64,000 nt of DNA from Sporolactobacillus sp. THM7-4. Lineage in GTDB: Bacteria; Bacillota; Bacilli; Bacillales; Sporolactobacillaceae. Every line of letters begins with the position of its first letter. The stretch's first letter is position 1. Positions 7,476 through 16,626 of this stretch are shown one piece after another. The notes beneath the pieces were generated by a model. That model made no database searches. It was not told where the DNA came from and saw nothing but the letters and a program-made list of their open reading frames with translations. The stretch is taken from positions 1 through 64,000 of the forward strand of contig NZ_SEMD01000014.1 in the NCBI RefSeq assembly GCF_004153165.1, given 5' to 3'. The translations under genes were made by a program, and so were the position numbers.

Positions 7476-8267
7476 TTAATGATATTTGACTGATCCGCCG
7501 TTAACCGCATATTCGGCGCCTGTTACATACGATGCTTTTTCAGATGCCAGGAAAAGGACAACAGCGGCGATTTCCTCGGGTTTGCCAATCGAACCCCGGG
7601 GGATTTTGCGAATATTTCTGGCAAAGTGCTGAACCGCTTCTTCTTTTTCCATATTGAACTTTTCAGCCAGCATATCGACCATGCCGCCAGGACGGTCCCA
7701 CATGTGTGTACGCGTCGGTCCGGGAGATACGCAGTTCACGCGAACCCCGTCGCCGGCAAATTCGTTCGATAAAGCTGTTGTCAGATTGATAATTCCGGCT
7801 TTGCTGACACTATAGTCAATCGCGAATTCATCAGGAACATGTCCGCTTTCTGAGGCTGTAGAGATGATTGCCGAATGTTCCTGTTTCCTGAGATAAGGGA
7901 TCGCCGCCCGGCTGACACGGATCATACTGTAAAGATTGGTTTTCAGGGTCTTGTCCCAGTCTTCGTCGGTAAGATCCAGAAAACTGCTCTTGTAATTGGC
8001 AATGCCCACATTGTTAACAAGAATATCAATTTTACCGAAATGGCGGACGGCTTCCTCAATTAAGGTATCCGCTCCTTCCTTCGTGCTGAGATCTGCCCTG
8101 ACCGGGAAGATGCTGCCTGATTCCCCCAATTCCTTCAAACCATCCGTCTGAATATCTCCGGCGGCGACTTTTGTGCCTTCTGAGAGAAAGGCTTTGGTAA
8201 TAGCGAGGCCCATCCCGTTTCCTGCTCCTGTAACAACAGCAACTTTACCTTTTAAACCTAAGTCCAT
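7476..8267 (-). CDS. SDR-family NAD(P)-dependent oxidoreductase
   Basis: A 263-residue classical short-chain dehydrogenase. Visible motifs are the cofactor-binding TGAGNGMG near residue 13, NNVG of the central sheet, a catalytic Tyr and Lys in DYSVSKAG, and the PG segment (SPGPTRT) after the active site. The ATG at 8267 has GAGGAGG 7 nt upstream, which settles the start. The substrate cannot be predicted from sequence. It is transcribed alone and divergently from the aldo/keto reductase gene. Confidence 0.88.
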   Translation of the reverse strand: MDLGLKGKVAVVTGAGNGMGLAITKAFLSEGTKVAAGDIQTDGLKELGESGSIFPVRADLSTKEGADTLIEEAVRHFGKIDILVNNVGIANYKSSFLDLTDEDWDKTLKTNLYSMIRVSRAAIPYLRKQEHSAIISTASESGHVPDEFAIDYSVSKAGIINLTTALSNEFAGDGVRVNCVSPGPTRTHMWDRPGGMVDMLAEKFNMEKEEAVQHFARNIRKIPRGSIGKPEEIAAVVLFLASEKASYVTGAEYAVNGGSVKYH

Positions 8268-8464
8268 AATGAACCTCCTCGAAATGAATATCATAAGTTT
8301 TTCCGGTACTTCCGGGTTAAATACCGATTTTCTTTGAACGGAGAATAGAATCCATTGAGAACGGGTTCGTCAATTACAACCTACGCTTAATTTCATCATC
8401 ATCCAGTATTGTATCTCTTTTATCTTTTTAATAAAACTCATTTGAAAAGAGGAGGCTTTGAGGA

Positions 8465-8551
8465 TTGCAATCATTCATGTATCTGAAGAACGATTCTATT
8501 AAAAGGGAGCTGACCGCTGAACAGAGAATTATTGCACTTTTAGACAAATGA
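8465..8551 (+). CDS. Possible small protein, 28 residues
   Basis: A TTG-initiated short frame, with GAGGAGG about 10 nt upstream, encodes a peptide ending IKRELTAEQRIIALLDK, which looks amphipathic and helical. I do not recognise a family. It precedes another short frame (8575-8697) and the aldo/keto reductase gene. The strong ribosome binding site is the main support. Confidence 0.3.
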   Translation: MQSFMYLKNDSIKRELTAEQRIIALLDK

Positions 8552-8574
8552 TGATTCAGGAGGTGGTTTGAATC

Positions 8575-8697
8575 ATGTGTGAAAGGGGTATAGGGGAACG
8601 TAATTTGGTGAACGTTAATAATGATGCACAGATTGGTTCACAGGTGCATTTTTGCTTACCGGAAACAAAAAGGCACATTCTTTTTTGCCAGAATTAA
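8575..8697 (+). CDS. Possible small protein, 40 residues
   Basis: ATG at 8575 lies 9 nt after AGGAGGT, a near-perfect ribosome binding site, and opens a 40-codon frame (MCERGIGERNLVNVNNDAQ to HILFCQN). The product has three cysteines and no family I recognise. It could be a leader peptide for the downstream reductase gene at 8756 or chance. No terminator-like hairpin was seen between them. Confidence 0.3.
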   Translation: MCERGIGERNLVNVNNDAQIGSQVHFCLPETKRHILFCQN

Positions 8698-8755
8698 TAA
8701 AAGGTATGATTTAAATGAATGATCAGTCAGGAAGAGTAAAAGGGGGACAATTGTG

Positions 8756-9604
8756 ATGGCAAACCCAACCGGTTTACAAGATACATTCAGGCTGAATAAT
8801 GGTGTTGAAATGCCGTGGCTGGGCCTCGGTGTCTTTCGGGTCGATGACAACTCGGTAGCGGCCGAATCTGTGAAAACGGCAATTAAAGCAGGCTACCGCC
8901 TCATTGATACAGCAGCTGTTTATCAAAATGAGGAAGGGGTGGGGCAGGGCATCAGGGAAGCTCTCGATGAAAACGGGCTTTCCCGTAACGATATTTTCGT
9001 TACGTCTAAAGTATGGAACTCGGATCAGGGTTACGATACAACGCTTGCTGCCTATCAAGCCAGTCTGAACAGGCTGGGCCTTGACTACCTCGATTTGTAT
9101 CTGGTTCATTGGCCAGTCAAGGGTAAATATAAGGAAACCTGGAAGGCTTTGGAACAACTGTATAAAGACGGAAAAGTCCGCTCAATCGGAGTCAGCAATT
9201 TTCAAATTCATCATCTTGAAGATCTCGCGGTGGATGCGGAAGTGGCACCGGTAATCAATCAGGTAGAACGCCACCCGCGGCTAACCCAGGCACCCCTAAA
9301 GGAATACTGCGATCAGCATGAAATTCGCCTTGAAGCCTGGGCCCCGCTGATGGTCGGCGGTTTATTCGACAATGAAACGATCACCAGTATTGCCGGGAAA
9401 TATGACAAAACACCTGCACAAGTCATTCTCCGCTGGCACATCCAGGGCGGCGTCGCAGCCATTCCAAAATCGACAAAGGCACACCGCATCATTGAAAATG
9501 GAGACGTGTTTGATTTTGAATTGTCAGCTGAAGACATGGACAAAATCAATGCATTAAACCAGGATCACCGGACAGGTGCCGACCCGGATAACTTTAATTT
9601 TTAA
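8756..9604 (+). CDS. Aldo/keto reductase (YvgN/YtbE-like)
   Basis: A 282-residue AKR-family (beta/alpha)8 NADPH-dependent reductase close to the glyoxal/methylglyoxal reductases of Bacillus (YvgN, YtbE). Catalytic tetrad residues can be placed: Asp in RLIDTA, Tyr in AVYQNEEGVG, Lys in TSKVWN and His in LVHWPV. The cofactor-binding IPKSTK segment is near the C-terminus. GTG at 8753 directly precedes ATG at 8756; the ATG is preferred, with AGGGGG upstream. It ends in a strong terminator, so it is probably a single-gene unit. Confidence 0.92.
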   Translation: MANPTGLQDTFRLNNGVEMPWLGLGVFRVDDNSVAAESVKTAIKAGYRLIDTAAVYQNEEGVGQGIREALDENGLSRNDIFVTSKVWNSDQGYDTTLAAYQASLNRLGLDYLDLYLVHWPVKGKYKETWKALEQLYKDGKVRSIGVSNFQIHHLEDLAVDAEVAPVINQVERHPRLTQAPLKEYCDQHEIRLEAWAPLMVGGLFDNETITSIAGKYDKTPAQVILRWHIQGGVAAIPKSTKAHRIIENGDVFDFELSAEDMDKINALNQDHRTGADPDNFNF

Positions 9605-9617
9605 TCACAACGTCACG

Positions 9618-9653
9618 AAAGCCGGTCCGATATTTTAAAGGCCGGCTTTTTTG
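9618..9653 (+). terminator. Intrinsic terminator of the aldo/keto reductase gene
   Basis: AAAGCCGG pairs with CCGGCTTTTTT across a 15-nt loop, followed by the T-run, directly downstream of the stop codon at 9604. Confidence 0.85.
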
Positions 9654-9838
9654 TACACCCAATAATCACTATTCAGCAAATTGAATTCATTTATGATATT
9701 AATGACTAATTCGCTGAAAACTGTTAAAATGTTTAATTGGTTATTTGAAAAACGTTATAAACAGATTCATAAAACTATCTAAATTATTGTTTTTTTCGAT
9801 AAAGACAGATATAAAAAAACAGAGGGTGTGGAAGAACG

Positions 9839-11428
9839 ATGAAGAATAAAATGCGTCGCGAGATAAGCACTTTTGCGCTGACGATGACCGGACTGGGTTC
9901 CATTATTGGTTCCGGCTGGCTTTTCGGTTCGTGGAAGGCAGCAAGTGTAGCAGGGCCTGCGGCTATTTACTCATGGATCATTGGAATGGTATTAATCCTT
10001 TTCATAGGGCTGACTTTTGCGGAACTGGGTTCACTGTTCCCAACAGCGGGGGGGATGGTCAGATACGGACAGTTTTCACACGGGTCATTGGTCGGTTTTA
10101 TTTCCGGCTGGGCAAACTGGATCGCGATTGTTTCCGTAATCCCGGTTGAAGCCGTTGCTTCAGCTCAATACTTAAGTTCCTGGAATTTCGAATGGGCGCA
10201 TCGTTTGTATAATGGTTCTGAATTGACCTTGCCCGGGCTGTTTATTGCCGCGGCTTTAGTCCTTGTTTATTTTCTTTTGAATTACTATACGGTCCGTTTA
10301 TTTGCCAGAATAAATGCGACGATCACTGTTTTTAAATTTATTGTTCCATCTGCAGCTATTATAGGTATTCTGGTAACCGGTTTTCATGCACACAATTTTA
10401 TTGCCCCGGAACAGGGTGGTTTTATGCCGAACGGCTGGTCCGGTGTGCTCACAGCAGTTGCGACATCGGGAATTGTCTTTGCCTTTAATGGCTTTCAAAG
10501 TCCGATCAATCTGGCCGGAGAAGCGAAAAATCCGGGACGGTCGATTCCGATTGCAGTAATCAGCTCTATTTTGATGGCCGGCGTTATTTATATTATGCTC
10601 CAGATCTCATTCATAGGCGGCGTGACGCCGGATATGCTGAAATCCGGTTGGGCTGATTTGAATTTGAGTTCGCCGTTTGCAGACCTGGCAATGGCTCTCG
10701 GCTTAAACTGGCTGGTTCTTTTATTGTTTGCCGATGCGTTTGTTTCGCCGTCGGGTACTGGCATAACGTATACGGCGACCACCGCACGGATGATTTTCGG
10801 AATGGAACAAAACGGGTTTTTCCCCCCGGTATTCGGTCGAATAAACGGGTCCGTTGGCGTACCGCGTGCCGCAATGTGGCTCAACCTGGTTGTTTCCTAT
10901 ATTTTCTTGTTCATGTTCCGTGGATGGGGATCGCTCGCAAGCGTTATATCGGTCGCCACCCTTATTTCATACGTGACAGGACCGATTTGCGTTATGGTAT
11001 TCAGACGTCTTGGCAGAGAGGTCGAAAATCCTCTTCGCATCAAAGGAATGCCAATCATCGCCCCAATCGCGTTTATTGCAGCTTCAATGATCTACTATTG
11101 GGCAACATGGCCGCTGACTGGCAAAGTCACACTGATCATCCTCATCGGCCTGCCTCTTTATTTCTATTATCAGGCTAAAGCTCATTTTGAAGGATTCCTG
11201 CGAGATCTGAAAGCGGGTATCTGGCTGATCGTTTATCTCGCCTTCATGATGGTCATGTCTCTGACAGGCAGCAGCAAGTTCGGCGGATTAAATATCATCC
11301 CGTTTGGTTATGACTTTATTGTTATTGCGCTGTTCGGTGTCATATTCTACTTGTGGGGAATTAGAAGCGGCTGGTTGACGGATCAGCTGAAGAAACAGGA
11401 AAACGTCATTCGGGAATTGGACTCTTAA
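9839..11428 (+). CDS. APC-superfamily amino acid permease, YveA-like (aspartate/glutamate type)
   Basis: A 529-residue integral membrane protein with about 12 hydrophobic segments. The first helix carries GLGSIIGSGWLFG, the unwound substrate-binding segment of APC transporters, and later GEAKNPGRSIP is the conserved loop after helix 6. Overall it resembles B. subtilis YveA, an L-aspartate-proton symporter, including the SHG.LVGF segment. Substrate assignment is by similarity only. It stands alone; GAGGGTG lies upstream of the ATG and a perfect hairpin terminator follows. Confidence 0.82.
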   Translation: MKNKMRREISTFALTMTGLGSIIGSGWLFGSWKAASVAGPAAIYSWIIGMVLILFIGLTFAELGSLFPTAGGMVRYGQFSHGSLVGFISGWANWIAIVSVIPVEAVASAQYLSSWNFEWAHRLYNGSELTLPGLFIAAALVLVYFLLNYYTVRLFARINATITVFKFIVPSAAIIGILVTGFHAHNFIAPEQGGFMPNGWSGVLTAVATSGIVFAFNGFQSPINLAGEAKNPGRSIPIAVISSILMAGVIYIMLQISFIGGVTPDMLKSGWADLNLSSPFADLAMALGLNWLVLLLFADAFVSPSGTGITYTATTARMIFGMEQNGFFPPVFGRINGSVGVPRAAMWLNLVVSYIFLFMFRGWGSLASVISVATLISYVTGPICVMVFRRLGREVENPLRIKGMPIIAPIAFIAASMIYYWATWPLTGKVTLIILIGLPLYFYYQAKAHFEGFLRDLKAGIWLIVYLAFMMVMSLTGSSKFGGLNIIPFGYDFIVIALFGVIFYLWGIRSGWLTDQLKKQENVIRELDS

Positions 11429-11534
11429 TCATACCACCCGGATGACTGAATAAAAGCAGAACCTCCCGTATGTCCCGGACCATACCATTAAATTTCTTAA
11501 ACACATAGAAAGATCCCATTATTACCTGAATAAT

Positions 11535-11579
11535 AAAGCCATATATACAAAACTATTTCTGTTGTATATATGGCTTTTA
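11535..11579. terminator. Long perfect hairpin terminator
   Basis: AAAGCCATATATACAA pairs with TTGTATATATGGCTTT, a 16-bp uninterrupted stem with a 12-nt loop. It lies 110 nt after the permease gene and before the DUF1259 gene. A short T-run follows on the plus strand. Confidence 0.7.
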
Positions 11580-11780
11580 GTATATAGCCCTGTTACTTTG
11601 TTAATTGGGATACTTCTGAAACTTGCATTCTTTTCCATCCCACCCGAACCGAACCAATCCGGATTAAATCGATTGTTCACCCATATTTGTCTTTTTCTAT
11701 GCTTTGTTAAGTAACGAACCCAGACATGCCTTTCTACCTTGCATACATTAAAGTATCAAAAGAAGAAGGGAGAAACTTAA

Positions 11781-12176
11781 TTGTTAAACGAGTCAACCTG
11801 TCAGCAACTGGCAGATATTATCGGAGGAGAGGTTATAACGTCAACTCCTGCCTGTGTAGTTCAACGTCTTCGAGATATTCATGCAACCATTTTAGGGCGC
11901 CGCACCCATTCACCGTTGGCGCTTCCATTTGCCCTTTCCTTTGAGAACAGGAAAAATGGAAATACACTCAACCTTGGTGAAACCGTTATCCTTCAAAAAG
12001 AAATTAATCCGTTCCTCTCCCAATTGCGAAAAAGAGGAATTATTGTTACAGCTCTTCATAACCACTGGCTCTTTGATCAGCCGCGTTTAATGTATATGCA
12101 TTGGGAGAATGTCGGAGATCCATTTGAATTTGCCAGAAATAGTATTCGAGCAGCTGAAAAAGCAGGTCTTTTCTAA
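11781..12176 (+). CDS. DUF1259 domain protein
   Basis: A 131-residue protein with the DUF1259 pattern: an ILGRRTHSPLALPFALSFE segment, then GETVILQKEINPFLSQLRKRGI and the conserved VTALHNHWLFDQPRLMYMHWE stretch rich in His. The conserved HNH and MHWE suggest metal binding, but the family function is not established to my knowledge. Family members are often longer or duplicated, while this has one complete unit. The TTG start at 11781 has GAAGGGAG 8 nt upstream. A strong terminator follows immediately. Confidence 0.82.
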   Translation: MLNESTCQQLADIIGGEVITSTPACVVQRLRDIHATILGRRTHSPLALPFALSFENRKNGNTLNLGETVILQKEINPFLSQLRKRGIIVTALHNHWLFDQPRLMYMHWENVGDPFEFARNSIRAAEKAGLF

Positions 12177-12220
12177 AAAAAACATTTGTGTCGTTTGAAA
12201 ACGACACAAATGTTTTTTTT
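12175..12220. terminator. Bidirectional intrinsic terminator
   Basis: AAAAACATTTGTGTCGTTT pairs with AAACGACACAAATGTTTTT. It has T-runs on both strands and lies between the convergent DUF1259 and dynamin genes. Confidence 0.9.
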
Positions 12221-12324
12221 AGATTTTCCTTCTGCTGCTTTATTTGTTAAACGGATCAGTATCATCTCTCTTGCTCACGGCTTTCCGGATTTCAAATCAA
12301 TTTTAAGAAAACCTGGCGGAATCA

Positions 12325-15300
12325 CTAAAATTTATGATTCCCGATTAAATCGATTAAATCTTTACGGGATTTGTTAAGAGAGCGGATCATTGGCTGGTGA
12401 TTCTTCTGAAGAATTCGGATATGGTTATCGGCAGCCTGATCTGCTTCTTTTTTATAACGTTCAGTCAGATCCATCGCTTCTTTGTAAAACAGCGGCAAAT
12501 AATGCGATTTACAGCACTCAGCATATTGGTCAATGATGTTCGTCAGATGTGGATCCAGAAGCTCCTGCAGTTTGTCCCTCATCAGCTTCTTACCGCCTTT
12601 TTCGAAAAACTGCTTCGGGTTTTTATAAATCTTAAAAACAGAAGTGAGCGGAGCGGTGTTGATATCTTTCAGGTGTACCGGAAGAAGCGGGTGGCTGAAT
12701 GCCGGCTCACTTGCGGCAATACCGGCACTACCGACCAACTCATCGCTTATCTGCTCATATTTTTCGTAAATGTTCGACCATTCTCTTTTCAAGAGTGCTT
12801 CGACTCGCAAAAAGGCGGCGCGGCATTCCTGGTCGAGGTCAAAAGACAGAAAGTCCAGACAATTTTTCAATCCCTCATGGAGAAAGGCCTTATTCGAATG
12901 CGTCGGCTCAAAAAATCGTGAAAATTCATCGATATATCTCTGGATCAGACGCTTTTTAATATAAAAGAACCATTCGTCAATGTGTTGATTCATTTCCGGA
13001 GTTTTCTTTTTGACTGGTATTTGCTCAAGAGATTGGCTGACGTGATTTTTCAGCTGCAGGAGCTCCTGAATACGCTTCTCTTTTTCTGCCCCTTCCAGTT
13101 GCAAGTCACTCAGCAGGCGGGTAATTCTCTCAGTAGATTGCCGGATAATCTTCAATCCCGACTTTGCGACCTGTATCATCAATTTTTTGTCAGCAAAAGC
13201 ATTCCAGTCATTCCGAAAGGTTTCTATACCGGATGGTCTGCTATCCAAACGACCGGCATTGCTTTGTTCCTGTAAGGCCAGCTTGCTTGACACGCCATAC
13301 AACTTCGGATTCCGGATGCCGAATGTTTGCAGCTGACTTTTTACATAGGCAATCACATCATTCTTTTCCTGATCGGTCCGGGCAAGATCGATTGCGTTAA
13401 TGATAAAAAACATTTTATCTAAAGAAAAAGTGCCCTTTACTCGTCCAAGTTGGATCAGGAATTCACGGTCAGCACGTGAGAAAGCGTGATTAAAATAGGT
13501 CAGAAAGAGGATAGCATCGGCATATTTAATGTAATGGAAGGCAACTTCTGTGTGCCTGGAATGAATGGAGCCTGACCCGGGTGTATCAACGAGAACATTG
13601 CCTTGCTTTGTAAACGGGCAGTCCACATACATGGTGACACTTTCGATCAGACAGGCGATTTTTTCATTGGCGACCATTTGGCGGGATTCGGCAAGCGTCA
13701 TCTCATAGGATCCACCCCATTTTTTCGTGAATGAATCGATAGCATCTGCCAGTGCACGAAGCAGCGTAATACGCGAACGTTTCGCTCCGCCATGATGTCC
13801 ATCTTCTAAAAGAGGAAGAACTGATCTCAAGCCAGCCAAATCATTGATGTGTCTGTCAAAAAGAGCCAGCGATTGATTAACTTCATCAAGCAAGGTCTCT
13901 TTCTCTTTAAAGCGTACAACAGCTGATCGGTTGGGGTGATCAGCCGTTGATTTTTTAATGGAGTTGATCACGGCAGTTGTCGGATTCGGCGAGACGGGTA
14001 AAATCATTTCGCCGAGGAGAGCATTGGCAAATGACGATTTTCCGGCGCTGAAAGCTCCGAACAAAGCAATAGTGAATGTTTTCTGCTTCAATCGCTCTGC
14101 AGATTGAACGAGATCATCTGCAGCATCCTGGAAGCCGTCGATCGGCCGCAAAATCGCCGCTGCCTGTGTCAGCTTCTGATACCAGTCGGATTCAGAAAAC
14201 GGGATTTCGTTCTCTTTCTTGCGTCCGTCCCGTATATCGCCGGTATCTTCTTCAGGCTGCTTCTCCTGGCCGCCGGTTATCGGCGCCGAATATTTTTGAA
14301 GATAGTCCTCAATGGTCAGGATTTGCTTCCGGCTTTCTTTTTCTGCGATTTCCTGTGCAAGCGTCTGAACCGCTTCGGTTTTGTCGGAAAATGACGGTTC
14401 ATCAGAAAAGATAGCATCCAGTTGCCTGTCGGCGTCCAGCCATTCGCGTTTCTTTAATACAGTTTCTTGAAGAATGTGAAGTTTTTCCGTCTTTTCTCTG
14501 ATGAGCTGTTTAAGATGAGCGGCTTTCGTGCTGCTGCGCTCATGTATCAGAGGTTCCCAATCATAGATGACAGTCATCGCTTTCTTTCTCATTTTTTGTT
14601 TGGTCAGGTCGGCCACTTTATCCGCATAATGCATCAGGTAAGCACTATTAGTTTCAATACTGCCGGTAAGGGGGGCTGTTATGGCTTGTTTCAGGTCATC
14701 CTCAGAAAGTCCGGAAAACAGACCGATATCTGATTCGTTAATCATTTCCGTGTCGCGGCAAATTCTGACTAGCGTATCTTTAACTGCCCATTCTAATGTC
14801 TGTTCCTGTTTCTGATAGTTTTCGAAGAAGAGGTTCAGACGCCTCGCACGCTCATTTTCAATTTTCTTCCGGGTCGAAAACAAACCCATTTTGAATTGTC
14901 GGTCGAGGGAGGCGAGATAGAACCGGGCGGCCTCGCGGACCTCATATGGCATTAAAATGGCAGATTCAATCGCCCGGGTCAGACGGCCGGCTGCGCGATC
15001 AAGCCATGACCGTTCCTGTTCAGCGAGGCGTGCTGCTTCAGATTGCAGACGCTGAACATCGTCCGTCCATTTTTGCAGCGTGGCATCATCCGGAACAGTA
15101 TCGATATGTTTTTGTTCTAAAAATCGATCGAATTGATCTTTCAGAAAAAGGCGGTGCTCTCCGGTCAATGCCTGCAAGCCTTTAAGAATGATTTTCTGGT
15201 CGAAGACACTCGTTCCCGTGTCATCTGTCCTTTCTTTTAAAAAATTAAGAAAGGTGAACAAATCGTTATTTGAAAGGTCTTCTTTCACGAGTGAAAGGTA

Positions 15301-16020
15301 AAATACTTTTTCAGGATGTAGATGTTCATTTTTTAAAACGTTGTCAATATGAGCCTTAAAAGAGGCAAACGTTCCTTCCTTATCGTTATGTTTGTCAATT
15401 TGATTGACAATAAGATAAAAAGGTTTCCCAAGCCGGTCTAATGTCTTCATAAAGTTAAAGTTAATGTCCGACAGAACGTGATTGTAGTCGGTCACGTAAA
15501 AAACGGTATCGGCAAGATAGAGCGCATCATGAGTTGCCCGGCGATGCCGTTCATCAGTGGAATCTACACCCGGGGTATCCAGCAGTTCGACGCCGTGCGG
15601 AAGGGCACTGTCGATTTGGACGTCAATCCGGCTAATTGAATCCGAGTTTTTCAATAAATCGTGGAGTTTCTCCAAAGGATAATGTTCGGGCAGCGTTACC
15701 GTTTCGCCGTCATGCGTTTCGAGCCGGACAGAAGGCGCACCTGATTTGATGCAAACCAGGTTTCCGCTTGTCGGGATCGGACTGGACGGCAACATCCGGT
15801 TTTGCATGATTTTGTTGAGCAGACTGGATTTTCCGGCCGAAAAATGCCCACAGAAGGCCAGTGTCCTATTTTGATCAATCGCTGTTTTCTTGTACCACTC
15901 ACGTAATTTGCCTGCGTTTTCCTTATCGCCGTGTTCTTTGAATGCCTGATACAGCAGTCCCATCTTTATCATCCAATGGGCAGGATGTTCAGTTTTCAGC
16001 TCTGCCAACATGACCACCAT
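12325..16020 (-). CDS. dynA: Two-headed bacterial dynamin, DynA (YpbR) family
   Basis: A protein of about 1231 residues with two complete dynamin-type GTPase heads in tandem. Head 1 has G1 GHFSAGKSS near residue 60, G3 DTPGVDS and G4 NQID. Head 2 has G1 GAFSAGKSS near residue 655, G3 DTPGSGS near 813 and G4 NAID. Each head is followed by long helical stalk regions. This matches DynA of B. subtilis (1193 residues), which tethers and fuses membranes and contributes to envelope stress and phage tolerance. I chose ATG 16020 because AAAGGA lies about 5 nt upstream; ATGs at 16044 and 16011 are alternatives. It is monocistronic. Confidence 0.93.
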   Translation of the reverse strand: MVVMLAELKTEHPAHWMIKMGLLYQAFKEHGDKENAGKLREWYKKTAIDQNRTLAFCGHFSAGKSSLLNKIMQNRMLPSSPIPTSGNLVCIKSGAPSVRLETHDGETVTLPEHYPLEKLHDLLKNSDSISRIDVQIDSALPHGVELLDTPGVDSTDERHRRATHDALYLADTVFYVTDYNHVLSDINFNFMKTLDRLGKPFYLIVNQIDKHNDKEGTFASFKAHIDNVLKNEHLHPEKVFYLSLVKEDLSNNDLFTFLNFLKERTDDTGTSVFDQKIILKGLQALTGEHRLFLKDQFDRFLEQKHIDTVPDDATLQKWTDDVQRLQSEAARLAEQERSWLDRAAGRLTRAIESAILMPYEVREAARFYLASLDRQFKMGLFSTRKKIENERARRLNLFFENYQKQEQTLEWAVKDTLVRICRDTEMINESDIGLFSGLSEDDLKQAITAPLTGSIETNSAYLMHYADKVADLTKQKMRKKAMTVIYDWEPLIHERSSTKAAHLKQLIREKTEKLHILQETVLKKREWLDADRQLDAIFSDEPSFSDKTEAVQTLAQEIAEKESRKQILTIEDYLQKYSAPITGGQEKQPEEDTGDIRDGRKKENEIPFSESDWYQKLTQAAAILRPIDGFQDAADDLVQSAERLKQKTFTIALFGAFSAGKSSFANALLGEMILPVSPNPTTAVINSIKKSTADHPNRSAVVRFKEKETLLDEVNQSLALFDRHINDLAGLRSVLPLLEDGHHGGAKRSRITLLRALADAIDSFTKKWGGSYEMTLAESRQMVANEKIACLIESVTMYVDCPFTKQGNVLVDTPGSGSIHSRHTEVAFHYIKYADAILFLTYFNHAFSRADREFLIQLGRVKGTFSLDKMFFIINAIDLARTDQEKNDVIAYVKSQLQTFGIRNPKLYGVSSKLALQEQSNAGRLDSRPSGIETFRNDWNAFADKKLMIQVAKSGLKIIRQSTERITRLLSDLQLEGAEKEKRIQELLQLKNHVSQSLEQIPVKKKTPEMNQHIDEWFFYIKKRLIQRYIDEFSRFFEPTHSNKAFLHEGLKNCLDFLSFDLDQECRAAFLRVEALLKREWSNIYEKYEQISDELVGSAGIAASEPAFSHPLLPVHLKDINTAPLTSVFKIYKNPKQFFEKGGKKLMRDKLQELLDPHLTNIIDQYAECCKSHYLPLFYKEAMDLTERYKKEADQAADNHIRILQKNHQPMIRSLNKSRKDLIDLIGNHKF

Positions 16021-16275
16021 CCTATTCCTTTGAAGCGGTTTCAAAAATGTTTCAAAAAAGAAAACCGTGAAAAGACAAATCGTTCATCTTTTATCTTATA
16101 TTTTAAAAAATTAATACATTCATTTCAACAATAAGGATGGCTCCGATCTGAATTTTATTCGTCCGGCAACCGTCGATATTAATGATTTTTTGAGCCTGAA
16201 ATGATATGATCAGATTGTGGCGTTATTCAGATTCGGCTGTGATACAGCAATCCGGGCAGGGGTGACAATCCGATC

Positions 16276-16530
16276 ATGAACACGCTCAAATTATTTTGGG
16301 AGTGGATGACTTGTAAGAATATGAATCTGATTCAGGCACAGATCCAACTGGCTATTTATTTTGTGAATCTGGTTTTGGGATCGTTTTGTATTTTTTTTGA
16401 TGCGAACAACATGTGGAGCAGCGATTTTGGCAACCTTGCTTCCGACGTACCGTTATTTATCATTTGGCTGATCATTTTTTTAAAAGCCTATGATAATGTA
16501 ACTAAAAACAAAAGATGGTGGAACCATTAG
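16276..16530 (+). CDS. Small two-helix membrane protein, unknown
   Basis: An 84-residue frame with two hydrophobic segments (about residues 21-41 and 57-72), an Asn/Asp-rich linker between them and a basic tail (KNKRWWNH). AGGGGTGA lies about 13 nt upstream of the ATG, slightly far. I do not recognise a family. It lies between dynA (opposite strand) and hisC, with no obvious functional link. Confidence 0.5.
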   Translation: MNTLKLFWEWMTCKNMNLIQAQIQLAIYFVNLVLGSFCIFFDANNMWSSDFGNLASDVPLFIIWLIIFLKAYDNVTKNKRWWNH

Positions 16531-16626
16531 CAAACCCCTGACAGTATTGTCATCTGAGACCAGCCGGGAAGCCATCATGTCCCTGTCTATTAACAGTAAA
16601 AGAAACAGCCAACAGTGAGGTGCGCG

